Assembly (NCBI GenBank): GCA_015488975.1
Contig: WFMT01000246.1
Coordinates: forward strand, 1 to 12,602
Direction: 5' to 3'
From: Campylobacteraceae bacterium
Lineage (GTDB): Bacteria > Campylobacterota > Campylobacteria > Campylobacterales > JALSKU01
Length of the DNA: 12,602 nucleotides
Shown here piece by piece: positions 5,999 through 12,602 of this stretch; the first letter of the stretch is position 1; each line of letters begins with the position of its first letter. The position numbers and the translations under genes are program-made. Under the pieces are notes generated by a model. It was not told where the DNA came from and ran no database searches. It saw only the letters and a program-made list of their open reading frames with translations.

Positions 5999-7564
5999 AT
6001 GAAATTTTTATTACTTATAATTCCACTTCTACTACAAGCTTTAACATTTAAGGTTGCTTCTTATAATGTAGAAAACTTATTTGATATGCATTATAGCGGA
6101 CATGAATATATAGAATATATTCCAAATTCCAAGTTTGGGTGGAATAAAATTACTTATCAAAAAAAACTTCAAAATATCTCAAAAGTTATATACGATCTTA
6201 ATGCCGATATAATTGGTCTTGAAGAGATTGAGAGCAAACAAGCTTTGCTTGATCTTAGAAAATTTATAAAAAAACGGGGTTTGGAGTATAAATATTTTGC
6301 AATAGCAGACAAAAAAGATTCAACAGTCAAAGTAGCCATTTTATCAAGATATCAAATCACGAAAACAAGAGAAATAAAAGTATCTTATCTTAATAAGTAT
6401 AGAGATATCCTTGAAGTGCATTTGCTTATAGGTGGTAGAAAACTAATAATTTTTGTAAATCACTGGAAGTCTAAAAGCGGACCGGAAAGTGAAAGGATAA
6501 AATACGCAAAAGCATTAAAAAAGAGACTCTCTGTTATTCCAAAAAATAAAGATTATATAGTTTTAGGTGACTTTAACTCAAATTATAATGAATATGTCAC
6601 GATAAGACACAATAAAAAACTCAATAACACAAGAGGCAAAACTGGTATCAATGATATTTTACAAACCAAAATAGATGGAAAAATGGCAACAAAAAATGAT
6701 GTAAAAGCAAACTGCAATCTTTTATATAATCTATGGATGGACTTACCTTTAGGTCAAAGATATTCATATATATATCATGGTGAAAAAGATACTATAGACA
6801 ATATCTTGATACCTTGTTCAATGTTAAAAAAGAATTCAATATCGTATATACAAAATTCTTTTAATGTTTTTAAGCCACCGTATCTTTTTAAAAATGGATT
6901 GATAAAAAGGTGGGAGAGAAGATATGGTTATGGAAAATTTACAGGTATTGGTTATTCGGATCACTTGCCAATATATGCATTTTTTACCACAGATAAGAAA
7001 TATAAAAATTTTCCGATTAAAAAAGCTATTAAACCTTATGAGTCGGCAACTATAAATTCGCTCTATGTGATAAAAGTTCTTAAAAAACCGTTAATGATTA
7101 AACGAGCTGTTGTTATACAAAAGGATAAAATAGGGTGCACTGTAAAGATATTGGGTGGTAGAGCAATTTATATTTATCATTTTAATAAACTCTTTAAAAA
7201 GGGGTATATGTATAATATAATTGTTAACTCTGTTAAAAATTATCATGGAAATTTTGAGATAAATTCTATAAAAGATGTTACTGAGATAAAAAAGGTTAAT
7301 CATTTAAAAAAATATTATATTCGTTATAAAAATAATTTAGACTTATCCAAGAAAGAGTATTTGAATGAAATAATTTATAGATTACAAGGTATATACAAAA
7401 AAAGTTATTTATTTTACAGTAAAAAAAGAAAAATAAGAATTTATAACAAAATCAAAAATTTTTATATTAAAAACGGTAGATATTTAAAGCTTAAATTTGT
7501 TAGAATCATATCATATAAAAATGAACCGGAGATAATTTTGCACTATAAAAGGAATGTGATTTAA
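5999..7564 (+). CDS. Exported endonuclease/exonuclease/phosphatase-family protein with C-terminal extension
   Basis: A 521-residue protein with an N-terminal hydrophobic signal peptide (MKFLLLIIPLLLQALT), so probably periplasmic or secreted. Residues 17-330 are the endonuclease/exonuclease/phosphatase (DNase I-like) fold. Its metal and catalytic residues are all present: Asn23 in ASYNVENLFD, Glu75/76 in IIGLEEIES, His155 in FVNHWKS, Asp191 and Asn193 in LGDFNSN, Asp267 in TIDNIL, and Asp321-His322 in SDHLP. It most likely cleaves phosphodiester bonds in nucleic acid, but family members also act on lipids or nucleotides, so the substrate is open. Residues 350-521 are an extra, strongly basic beta-rich part that looks like two OB-like units. 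The catalytic family core usually ends near 330. No ribosome site precedes the ATG, and a -10 box sits directly upstream. A 36-codon ORF overlaps its stop by one base. Confidence 0.85.
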   Translation: MKFLLLIIPLLLQALTFKVASYNVENLFDMHYSGHEYIEYIPNSKFGWNKITYQKKLQNISKVIYDLNADIIGLEEIESKQALLDLRKFIKKRGLEYKYFAIADKKDSTVKVAILSRYQITKTREIKVSYLNKYRDILEVHLLIGGRKLIIFVNHWKSKSGPESERIKYAKALKKRLSVIPKNKDYIVLGDFNSNYNEYVTIRHNKKLNNTRGKTGINDILQTKIDGKMATKNDVKANCNLLYNLWMDLPLGQRYSYIYHGEKDTIDNILIPCSMLKKNSISYIQNSFNVFKPPYLFKNGLIKRWERRYGYGKFTGIGYSDHLPIYAFFTTDKKYKNFPIKKAIKPYESATINSLYVIKVLKKPLMIKRAVVIQKDKIGCTVKILGGRAIYIYHFNKLFKKGYMYNIIVNSVKNYHGNFEINSIKDVTEIKKVNHLKKYYIRYKNNLDLSKKEYLNEIIYRLQGIYKKSYLFYSKKRKIRIYNKIKNFYIKNGRYLKLKFVRIISYKNEPEIILHYKRNVI

Positions 7565-7674
7565 TGATGGATTATATAATGACTGTATTGTTTGTGCTTT
7601 TTATGATTTTTTTAATTAGAGGGTTTATGATTCAGTCATCAAAAAAACACAGAGATAGAATTAACAAAAAATAA
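7564..7674 (+). CDS. Small single-span membrane protein, 36 residues, function unknown
   Basis: The ATG at 7564 shares its A with the nuclease stop (TAATG), and AAAAGGA (7547-7553) lies upstream as a ribosome site, so translational coupling is likely. The product has a hydrophobic stretch at residues 4-23 (YIMTVLFVLFMIFLIRGFMI), long enough for one membrane helix. A polar, strongly basic tail (QSSKKHRDRINKK) follows, favouring a cytoplasmic C-terminus by the positive-inside rule. I do not recognise a family. Codon use resembles its neighbours. The glyS promoter follows shortly after its stop. Supporting points are the overlap, the ribosome site and a coherent membrane topology; chance is not excluded at this length. 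Confidence 0.6.
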   Translation: MMDYIMTVLFVLFMIFLIRGFMIQSSKKHRDRINKK

Positions 7675-7687
7675 ATCTATTTTTAGA

Positions 7688-7718
7688 TAAAATACCGCTT
7701 ATAAATTTTCTAAAAAGG
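7688..7718 (+). promoter_or_regulatory. glyS promoter and ribosome binding site
   Basis: GATAAAATACCGC gives a -10 box TAAAAT (7688-7693), a common form in this phylum. It predicts a start near 7700 and a leader of about 25 bases. AAAAAGG (7712-7718) lies seven bases before the ATG at 7726 and decides between that ATG and the TTG at 7723. A weak hairpin ATCTA-TTTT-TAGAT (7675-7688) sits just upstream and might end the preceding transcript. Confidence 0.5.
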
Positions 7719-7725
7719 TTTTTTG

Positions 7726-9765
7726 ATGCTTAAACCATTATTGATAGAAGTTGGTGTAGAGGAGCTCCCTGCTATACCTTTTTTAAAGGAGTTGCCAAAT
7801 ATTGATAGAAAGTGGAGCGAGATATTGCAAAGAAATCATCTTCTTTGTGAATTTAATTTTTATTATACTCCAAGAAGATTGGTTCTTTGGCATAGAGAAT
7901 TTCCAACAAAACAGCCTGATTCTACAGAAGAATTTTTTGGTGCTCCTTTATCTATCGCATATAAAGATAAAAAACCAACACAGGCAGCCTTTTCTTTTGC
8001 AAAAAAATGCAATATTGGTATAGAAGAATTACAAACAACAATCAAAAACGGTAAAGAAGTTTTATACTATAAAAAATCAGTAAATGGTAAAAAATCAAAT
8101 AAACTCATAGGCGATATGCTGCATTTATTTTTAAAATCTTTAAATTTTGGCAAATCGATGAGATGGGGATCTTTTGAAGAAAGTTTTATAAGACCCATTA
8201 GGTGGATTGCTGTTATGATAGGTGATGAAAAAGTGTCATTTAATATATATGGAGTTAGTTCCAATACTTTTTCTTATCCTCACAGAAGCCTCTCTTATGA
8301 GCCTTTTAGCTTTGATTTTGCGGGCGGGTATTTTTGCAAACTTGATAAAAACGGTGTTGTCTTATATCAAGATGAGAGGAAAAAGAGCATCTTGGAGCAA
8401 TTTAATAAATTGGAAAATGAAAATAATATTCAAATTGAAATAGATAATGGCTTACTTGATGAAATCGTTACAATTACAGAAAATCCAACTGCACTTCTTG
8501 GTAAATTTGATGAAGATTTTTTAAAACTTCCAAGTGAAGTTATAATAACATCGATGAAAGAGCACCAAAGATATTTTCCAGTTTTTAAAGATAATACTCT
8601 ATCTAATTATTTTGTAGTGGTATCCAATGCAATTACAAATGACTTTTCTCTTATCGTGAAAGGAAATGAAAAAGTTTTACGAGCAAGACTTAGTGATGCT
8701 TTGTTTTTTTATGGTAATGATTTGAAAAATAAGTTGAGTTACGAGGGATTGAAAGATGTAGTTTTTATGCAGGGATTAGGATCAATTTATGATAAAGAAA
8801 TAAGAGAATCTTATATAGCACAATATCTTTTATCTAAGTATAAAATGAGATTTTCAAGTACTGATATTGAAAAAATTAAAAAACTTTTAACAAGAGCCAT
8901 TATGCTCAGTAAAGCTGACTTACTAAGTGAAATGGTATATGAATTTACTGAACTTCAAGGCGTTATGGGATATTATTATGCGAAAGCTATGGGAGAAAAT
9001 GAGGAAGTTTATACTGCCCTAAAAGAACAATATTTGCCAAATAGTGAAACAAGTCCTGTTCCAAAGAGTATTTTTAGCTCTATTGTAGCACTTTCTTACA
9101 AGCTTGATACTATTTTTGCTCTTTATAATATAGGAAAAATCCCAACAGGCAATAAAGATCCTTTTGGATTGAGAAGAGCGGCTAATGGAGTACTTAAGAT
9201 AATTTTGGATAAAAATTTAGAATTTGATATTTTGCAAATTATCAATGATTTATCTACAAATTACCCTAATATTAATAAAAAAGCGGTAGAAGAATTTTTT
9301 CTTGAAAGATTGTATCAATTTTTTGAAGCAAATCCATCAGTATTAAAATCCGTTTTACAAAGCGGAGAGAGAAATGTTTGTATTATATCTCAAAAGGTAA
9401 TCGCACTTGATAAAATAGTTTCAAGCAGTGATTTTAAAGAAGTATTTACTACATTTAAAAGAGTTTCAAATATTGTTAAAGATATAGATACTGATAAACA
9501 GCTTGTGGTAGATGAAGAATTATTCGAAAAAAATGAAGAAAAGGAATTATACAAAAAATATAACAGTGTAAAAAATAGAGATTTTGGTAACTTTGAAGAG
9601 CGACTCGAAAACCTTTTTTCTCTAAAATCTGATATTGATAACTTTTTTGATAATGTTATGGTAAATGTAGATGATATAAATATAAAAACAAATAGAAAAA
9701 ATCTTATCGCATCTATATATAAAACTTTTAAAGAAATTGCTGATATAAAAGAGATAACAGTATAG
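7726..9765 (+). CDS. glyS: Glycine-tRNA ligase beta subunit GlyS
   Basis: The beta subunit of the heterotetrameric bacterial glycyl-tRNA synthetase. It binds tRNA-Gly, while the alpha subunit GlyQ (not in this window) activates glycine. With ATG at 7726 it has 679 residues, near the usual 690. The family N-terminal signature LLIEVGVEELPA is at 5-16. FGKSMRWGSFEESFIRPIRW, ITENPTALLGKFDEDFLKLP with KEHQRYFPVF, ARLSDALFFYGNDLK, and SKADLLSEMVYEFTELQGVMG (near 395) follow in the usual order. GNKDPFGLRRAANGV (near 475) lies in the HD-like region. The DALR-type anticodon-binding part ends with MVNVDDINIKTNRKNLIASI. An in-frame TTG at 7723 could also start but is worse placed relative to AAAAAGG. 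The gene faces the DUF255 gene with a 3-base gap. Confidence 0.96.
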   Translation: MLKPLLIEVGVEELPAIPFLKELPNIDRKWSEILQRNHLLCEFNFYYTPRRLVLWHREFPTKQPDSTEEFFGAPLSIAYKDKKPTQAAFSFAKKCNIGIEELQTTIKNGKEVLYYKKSVNGKKSNKLIGDMLHLFLKSLNFGKSMRWGSFEESFIRPIRWIAVMIGDEKVSFNIYGVSSNTFSYPHRSLSYEPFSFDFAGGYFCKLDKNGVVLYQDERKKSILEQFNKLENENNIQIEIDNGLLDEIVTITENPTALLGKFDEDFLKLPSEVIITSMKEHQRYFPVFKDNTLSNYFVVVSNAITNDFSLIVKGNEKVLRARLSDALFFYGNDLKNKLSYEGLKDVVFMQGLGSIYDKEIRESYIAQYLLSKYKMRFSSTDIEKIKKLLTRAIMLSKADLLSEMVYEFTELQGVMGYYYAKAMGENEEVYTALKEQYLPNSETSPVPKSIFSSIVALSYKLDTIFALYNIGKIPTGNKDPFGLRRAANGVLKIILDKNLEFDILQIINDLSTNYPNINKKAVEEFFLERLYQFFEANPSVLKSVLQSGERNVCIISQKVIALDKIVSSSDFKEVFTTFKRVSNIVKDIDTDKQLVVDEELFEKNEEKELYKKYNSVKNRDFGNFEERLENLFSLKSDIDNFFDNVMVNVDDINIKTNRKNLIASIYKTFKEIADIKEITV

Positions 9766-9768
9766 AAT

Positions 9769-11742
9769 TTATTTGTTGTTGTATTGTTCTGTTAGTCTCT
9801 TGATTTTCTTAAAGTTACCATATCCAAAGCAGCTTTTTGCATCACAGCTTAGAAAATGATTGCTTTTTACAACTTCTTTTAATAAAAAAGGATAGTGCAT
9901 GGCATCTATTTTTTTTGCATATTTTAAAAGATTTCTTTTTGAACTTTTTATGGCTATAATACCTTTTTTCTCCATCAGATAGTCGATTGTTATTTGTGAA
10001 TTTATCAATGGATTGTTGAGGATTGTATAAAAATATTTTTTTATGGCTTTAGTAGCAATATTTTGGTATTTTAAAGAACTTTGAAGTACTGACAGCCTCA
10101 ATATATTTTGTATCATTATGGAAGCAGGAGAAGTATAATCACTATCATCTGTACCTGACTTGACTTTAAATTTCCCACCTAAATACCAAGTATTATTTAT
10201 ATAAAATTTTCTAATTGCAATTTTGGTTAAAAGGTTTGCATTTTTTAAATATTTTTTATCAAAAGTTTTTTCATAGGCAAAAAGTAGTGTATTTATTAAA
10301 AATGCATAATCCTCAAGTATTCCGTTTTGCTTTGAATGAGCAAAAATTCTTTGATGAAAAAGAGAACCATTTTTCTTTTGCAACAAATATATCAACTTAT
10401 TTAATGACACAAGAGCTTCTTTTTTATATTTTTTGTCCAATGATGAAGCAGATAATTTTGCTTTTATTATCAAGCTGTTCCAAGAGGTTAGTATTTTTTT
10501 ATCAATAAAGGGAAATTCTCTTTTTTCTCTTATTTGCAAAAGAATTTTTTTAAATAATTTATAATTTTTTGGTTTTTGAGATTTTGTAATTTTTGCCAAA
10601 GCAAATACAGAATCATAATTGCCATCTGCTTGAATATCTATATATTTCAATAAATTTTTTGCATTTTTTGCATTAAAACCATTTTTAAGAAGAATTTTTA
10701 GTACATTTTTATATTTATATAGATAATACATTCCCTCGCCATTGCTACTGTCTGCGCTGCTTGCACTAAAATAGAGTGATTCTTTACTTTGAAAATGTTT
10801 ATCAAATTCTTTTAAAGTATTAATCACTATATTTTTATATTTTATTTTTTTTGTAATATTGTATGCTTTTACATAAAGAGGTATCAACTCAGCATTTGAA
10901 TAAAGCATTTTTTCAAAGTGAGGATAAAGCCATGCTCTATCTGTTGTATATCTAAAAAATCCACCGCCTATTTGGTCATATATACTGCCATTACTCATTG
11001 CTTTAAGAGTTGATAATGCCATTTTTAATGCTTTTTTGCTACCATTTAATTTATAAATAGTAAATAGCAATCTTATAGTGGAAGCTTTAGGATATTTTGC
11101 TTTTTTACCAAATCCTTTGTATTTGTTATCAAATACAAGAGAAAGTTTTTTTATACTATTTTGAATAATATTAATATTTGATATATCTTTCTTCTTTTTG
11201 ATATCATTTTTTAAAGTTTTTATTTTTTTATTTATCAGTTTCTTATCTTTGTAAGCCTTACCCAAGTATGAAACTATATATTCCATTCCTTTTGAGCCAT
11301 AGGCATTTACAGCCGGTATATAAGTGCTTATAAAAAATGGTTTTTTATTTTCACTCATAAAAATATTTAAAGGCCATCCTCCCCTTTTGCCATATACTCT
11401 TTGATATAATTTTTGATAATATTTATTAACATTGGGTAATTCTTCCATGTCAACTGCAATACAAACAAAATATTTATTTAATAATTTAGCAATTTTTGCG
11501 TTTGTAAAAGATTCTTTTTCCATAACATGACACCAGTGACAGGTACTATAGCCTATGCTTAAAAATATAGGCTTATGCTCTTTTTTAGCTATTGCAAAAG
11601 CTTTTTTACCCCAAGGATACCAATCTACTGGGTTATAGAGATGTTGCTTTAGATATGGTGAGCTTTGTCCTAAAAGGTGGTTTGGTTTCTGTGCTTGTAG
11701 AAATATCTGAGAAATTATAAAAATTATAAAAATTTTCTTCAT
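9769..11742 (-). CDS. Exported DUF255 thioredoxin-fold protein (YyaL/SSP411 family)
   Basis: A 657-residue protein. Residues 1-18 (MKKIFIIFIISQIFLQAQ) form a signal peptide, implying export to the periplasm. Residues 20-180 are the DUF255 thioredoxin-like domain with SSPYLKQHLYNPVDWYPWG and the active-site-like CHWC (68-71) in IGYSTCHWCHVMEKESF. The rest is an alpha/alpha-barrel domain related to six-hairpin glycosidases: DQIGGGFFRYTTDRAWLYPH then FEKMLYSNAEL (from about 255), ASSADSSNGEGMYYLY, and DKKILTSWNSLIIKA. A late CDAKSC pair (Cys633, Cys638) matches the family's C-terminal cysteines. The biochemical role of the family is not settled; redox or sugar-related roles have been suggested. 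It overlaps the upstream reductase by 4 bases (ATGA) and has no evident ribosome site, so translation is probably coupled. Confidence 0.88.
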   Translation of the reverse strand: MKKIFIIFIISQIFLQAQKPNHLLGQSSPYLKQHLYNPVDWYPWGKKAFAIAKKEHKPIFLSIGYSTCHWCHVMEKESFTNAKIAKLLNKYFVCIAVDMEELPNVNKYYQKLYQRVYGKRGGWPLNIFMSENKKPFFISTYIPAVNAYGSKGMEYIVSYLGKAYKDKKLINKKIKTLKNDIKKKKDISNINIIQNSIKKLSLVFDNKYKGFGKKAKYPKASTIRLLFTIYKLNGSKKALKMALSTLKAMSNGSIYDQIGGGFFRYTTDRAWLYPHFEKMLYSNAELIPLYVKAYNITKKIKYKNIVINTLKEFDKHFQSKESLYFSASSADSSNGEGMYYLYKYKNVLKILLKNGFNAKNAKNLLKYIDIQADGNYDSVFALAKITKSQKPKNYKLFKKILLQIREKREFPFIDKKILTSWNSLIIKAKLSASSLDKKYKKEALVSLNKLIYLLQKKNGSLFHQRIFAHSKQNGILEDYAFLINTLLFAYEKTFDKKYLKNANLLTKIAIRKFYINNTWYLGGKFKVKSGTDDSDYTSPASIMIQNILRLSVLQSSLKYQNIATKAIKKYFYTILNNPLINSQITIDYLMEKKGIIAIKSSKRNLLKYAKKIDAMHYPFLLKEVVKSNHFLSCDAKSCFGYGNFKKIKRLTEQYNNK

Positions 11743-12602
11743 TTTAATTTTAGATATATTTTTTTCATTATGGGTACAGTTATATTTAAATTTTTAGCCT
11801 CTTTTACTATGTATCCACACAGTGCTTCAAGCTCCGTTTTTTTACCTTTTTCAAAATCAAGTTGCATTGAAGTTTTAGAGTTGTAAGGTATATTTTTAGC
11901 TTGTAATATGATTTTTTCTATATTTTTATTTTCAAGAGGTATCCCCTTTTCATTTGCTACATTTTTGATCTCTGTTAAAACTTCTTCCAACTCTTCTAAA
12001 TGATTTTTAACTATATATCCCATAGGCTTCTTATAATATGATGTTAAAGATGCATAAGCGCTAATGAGAAGATATTTTTTCCAAGTTTCAAATTCAATAT
12101 CATCAGTTAATCTATTTTTTAATTTGGCATTATCAAATAATTTTTTTATATTTGCCAAACTTTCCAATGAGAATTCAGTGGTACCGAATATAAGATTAAA
12201 AACTCCTCCATATTTTTTTATAATACCGGGAGATGTTATGTTAGACAGTATGTATATACAGCCATTTAGCACCTTTGCTTCTTTATAGATTTCTTTTATC
12301 TCTTTATCATGTCCTACACCATTTAAAAGAGGTAACAAGACAGTTTTTCTTGATATATTTGAATTTATTAACTCTAATGCATGAAGCAAGTCATAACTTT
12401 TTACAGCAATAATTATAAAATCAAATATTCCTAAATTTTTAGGGTTATCGGTAATAAAATCAGGCTTTATCGTATATTCTTCATTCTCATCTATAAGTTT
12501 AAGTCCATTTTTTTTGATAGTTTCAAGTTGCCTGCCCCTAGTTATAAAAGTTATCTCATCTTTACCACTTAGTTTTAGCTTTGCACCGATATATCCTCCA
12601 AC
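11739..12602 (-). CDS. panE: PanE/ApbA-family 2-dehydropantoate 2-reductase-like protein, 5' end missing
   Basis: The frame is open to the window edge and gives 287 residues; about nine N-terminal residues appear to be missing, judged from the visible VGGYIGAKL, the end of the Rossmann GxGxxG motif that binds NADPH. Also seen are IIAVKSYD (a conserved Lys), LPLLNGVGHD (Asn94 in visible numbering), WKKYL with a Lys matching the catalytic Lys176 of E. coli PanE, TSMQLD (Ser) and KTELEALCGY (Glu). Family members reduce ketopantoate to pantoate for coenzyme A synthesis. However, two pocket asparagines of the E. coli enzyme (180 and 184) align with Ile and Ala in LLISAYASLT, so the natural substrate is uncertain. 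The stop overlaps the DUF255 start as ATGA. The promoter lies outside the window. Confidence 0.85.
   Translation of the reverse strand, partial: VGGYIGAKLKLSGKDEITFITRGRQLETIKKNGLKLIDENEEYTIKPDFITDNPKNLGIFDFIIIAVKSYDLLHALELINSNISRKTVLLPLLNGVGHDKEIKEIYKEAKVLNGCIYILSNITSPGIIKKYGGVFNLIFGTTEFSLESLANIKKLFDNAKLKNRLTDDIEFETWKKYLLISAYASLTSYYKKPMGYIVKNHLEELEEVLTEIKNVANEKGIPLENKNIEKIILQAKNIPYNSKTSMQLDFEKGKKTELEALCGYIVKEAKNLNITVPIMKKIYLKLK

Noticed and set aside
7723..7725. TTG at 7723 as the glyS start
   Set aside because: The ATG at 7726 is better spaced from AAAAAGG and gives the usual family N-terminus.
10215..10508. Plus-strand ORF inside the DUF255 gene
   Set aside because: It is an antisense shadow of conserved coding sequence, with no ribosome site or domain.
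11739..12389. A short reductase starting with TTG at 12389
   Set aside because: The same frame stays open to 12602 and encodes the end of the Rossmann motif, so this TTG is an internal Leu and the gene is truncated only by the window.

Overview
This is a low-GC chromosomal window with ordinary housekeeping gene content. It most likely comes from a member of the Campylobacterota (former Epsilonproteobacteria). The evidence is a flgG2-flgG pair like that of Campylobacter behind a sigma54-type promoter of the GGAA-N6-TTGCT kind, a glyS beta-subunit gene not next to glyQ, sigma70 promoters recognisable mainly by TATAAT-like -10 boxes, and a primary sigma factor of about 610 residues. The genus cannot be fixed from the sequence alone. 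I see no insertion sequence, phage, CRISPR, tRNA or rRNA, and no gene-free stretch longer than 300 bases; the longest gap is 177 bases.

Layout. (1) 1-205: the tail of an ABC-F ATPase gene meets flgG tail to tail across a perfect hairpin. (2) 203-1807, minus strand: flgG2 then flgG, two flagellar rod genes read from a sigma54-type promoter. (3) 1808-2465: a shared control region, then an AMMECR1-domain gene on the plus strand. (4) 2466-2642: a gap with two consensus -10 boxes and a terminator-like hairpin, the best candidate here for an undescribed small RNA or attenuating leader. (5) 2643-3994: purU and trmL, linked by a possible 14-codon coupling ORF. (6) 4104-5939: rpoD, with several promoter-like elements upstream and a 14-bp hairpin overlapping its stop codon. 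(7) 5999-7674: an exported endonuclease/exonuclease/phosphatase-fold protein with a C-terminal extension, one-base overlapped by a 36-residue single-span membrane protein. (8) 7726-9765: glyS. (9) 9769-12602, minus strand: a PanE-family reductase (5' end outside the window) followed, with a 4-base overlap, by an exported DUF255 (YyaL/SSP411) thioredoxin-fold protein that converges on glyS with a 3-base gap.

The genes are mostly unrelated core functions (flagellar rod, one-carbon metabolism, tRNA modification and charging, transcription initiation). I found no obvious novel defence or mobile system. The points worth checking are the purU leader RNA, the small membrane ORF, the apparently leaderless nuclease mRNA and its OB-like tail, the exported DUF255 protein, and a PanE homolog that has lost two substrate-pocket asparagines.
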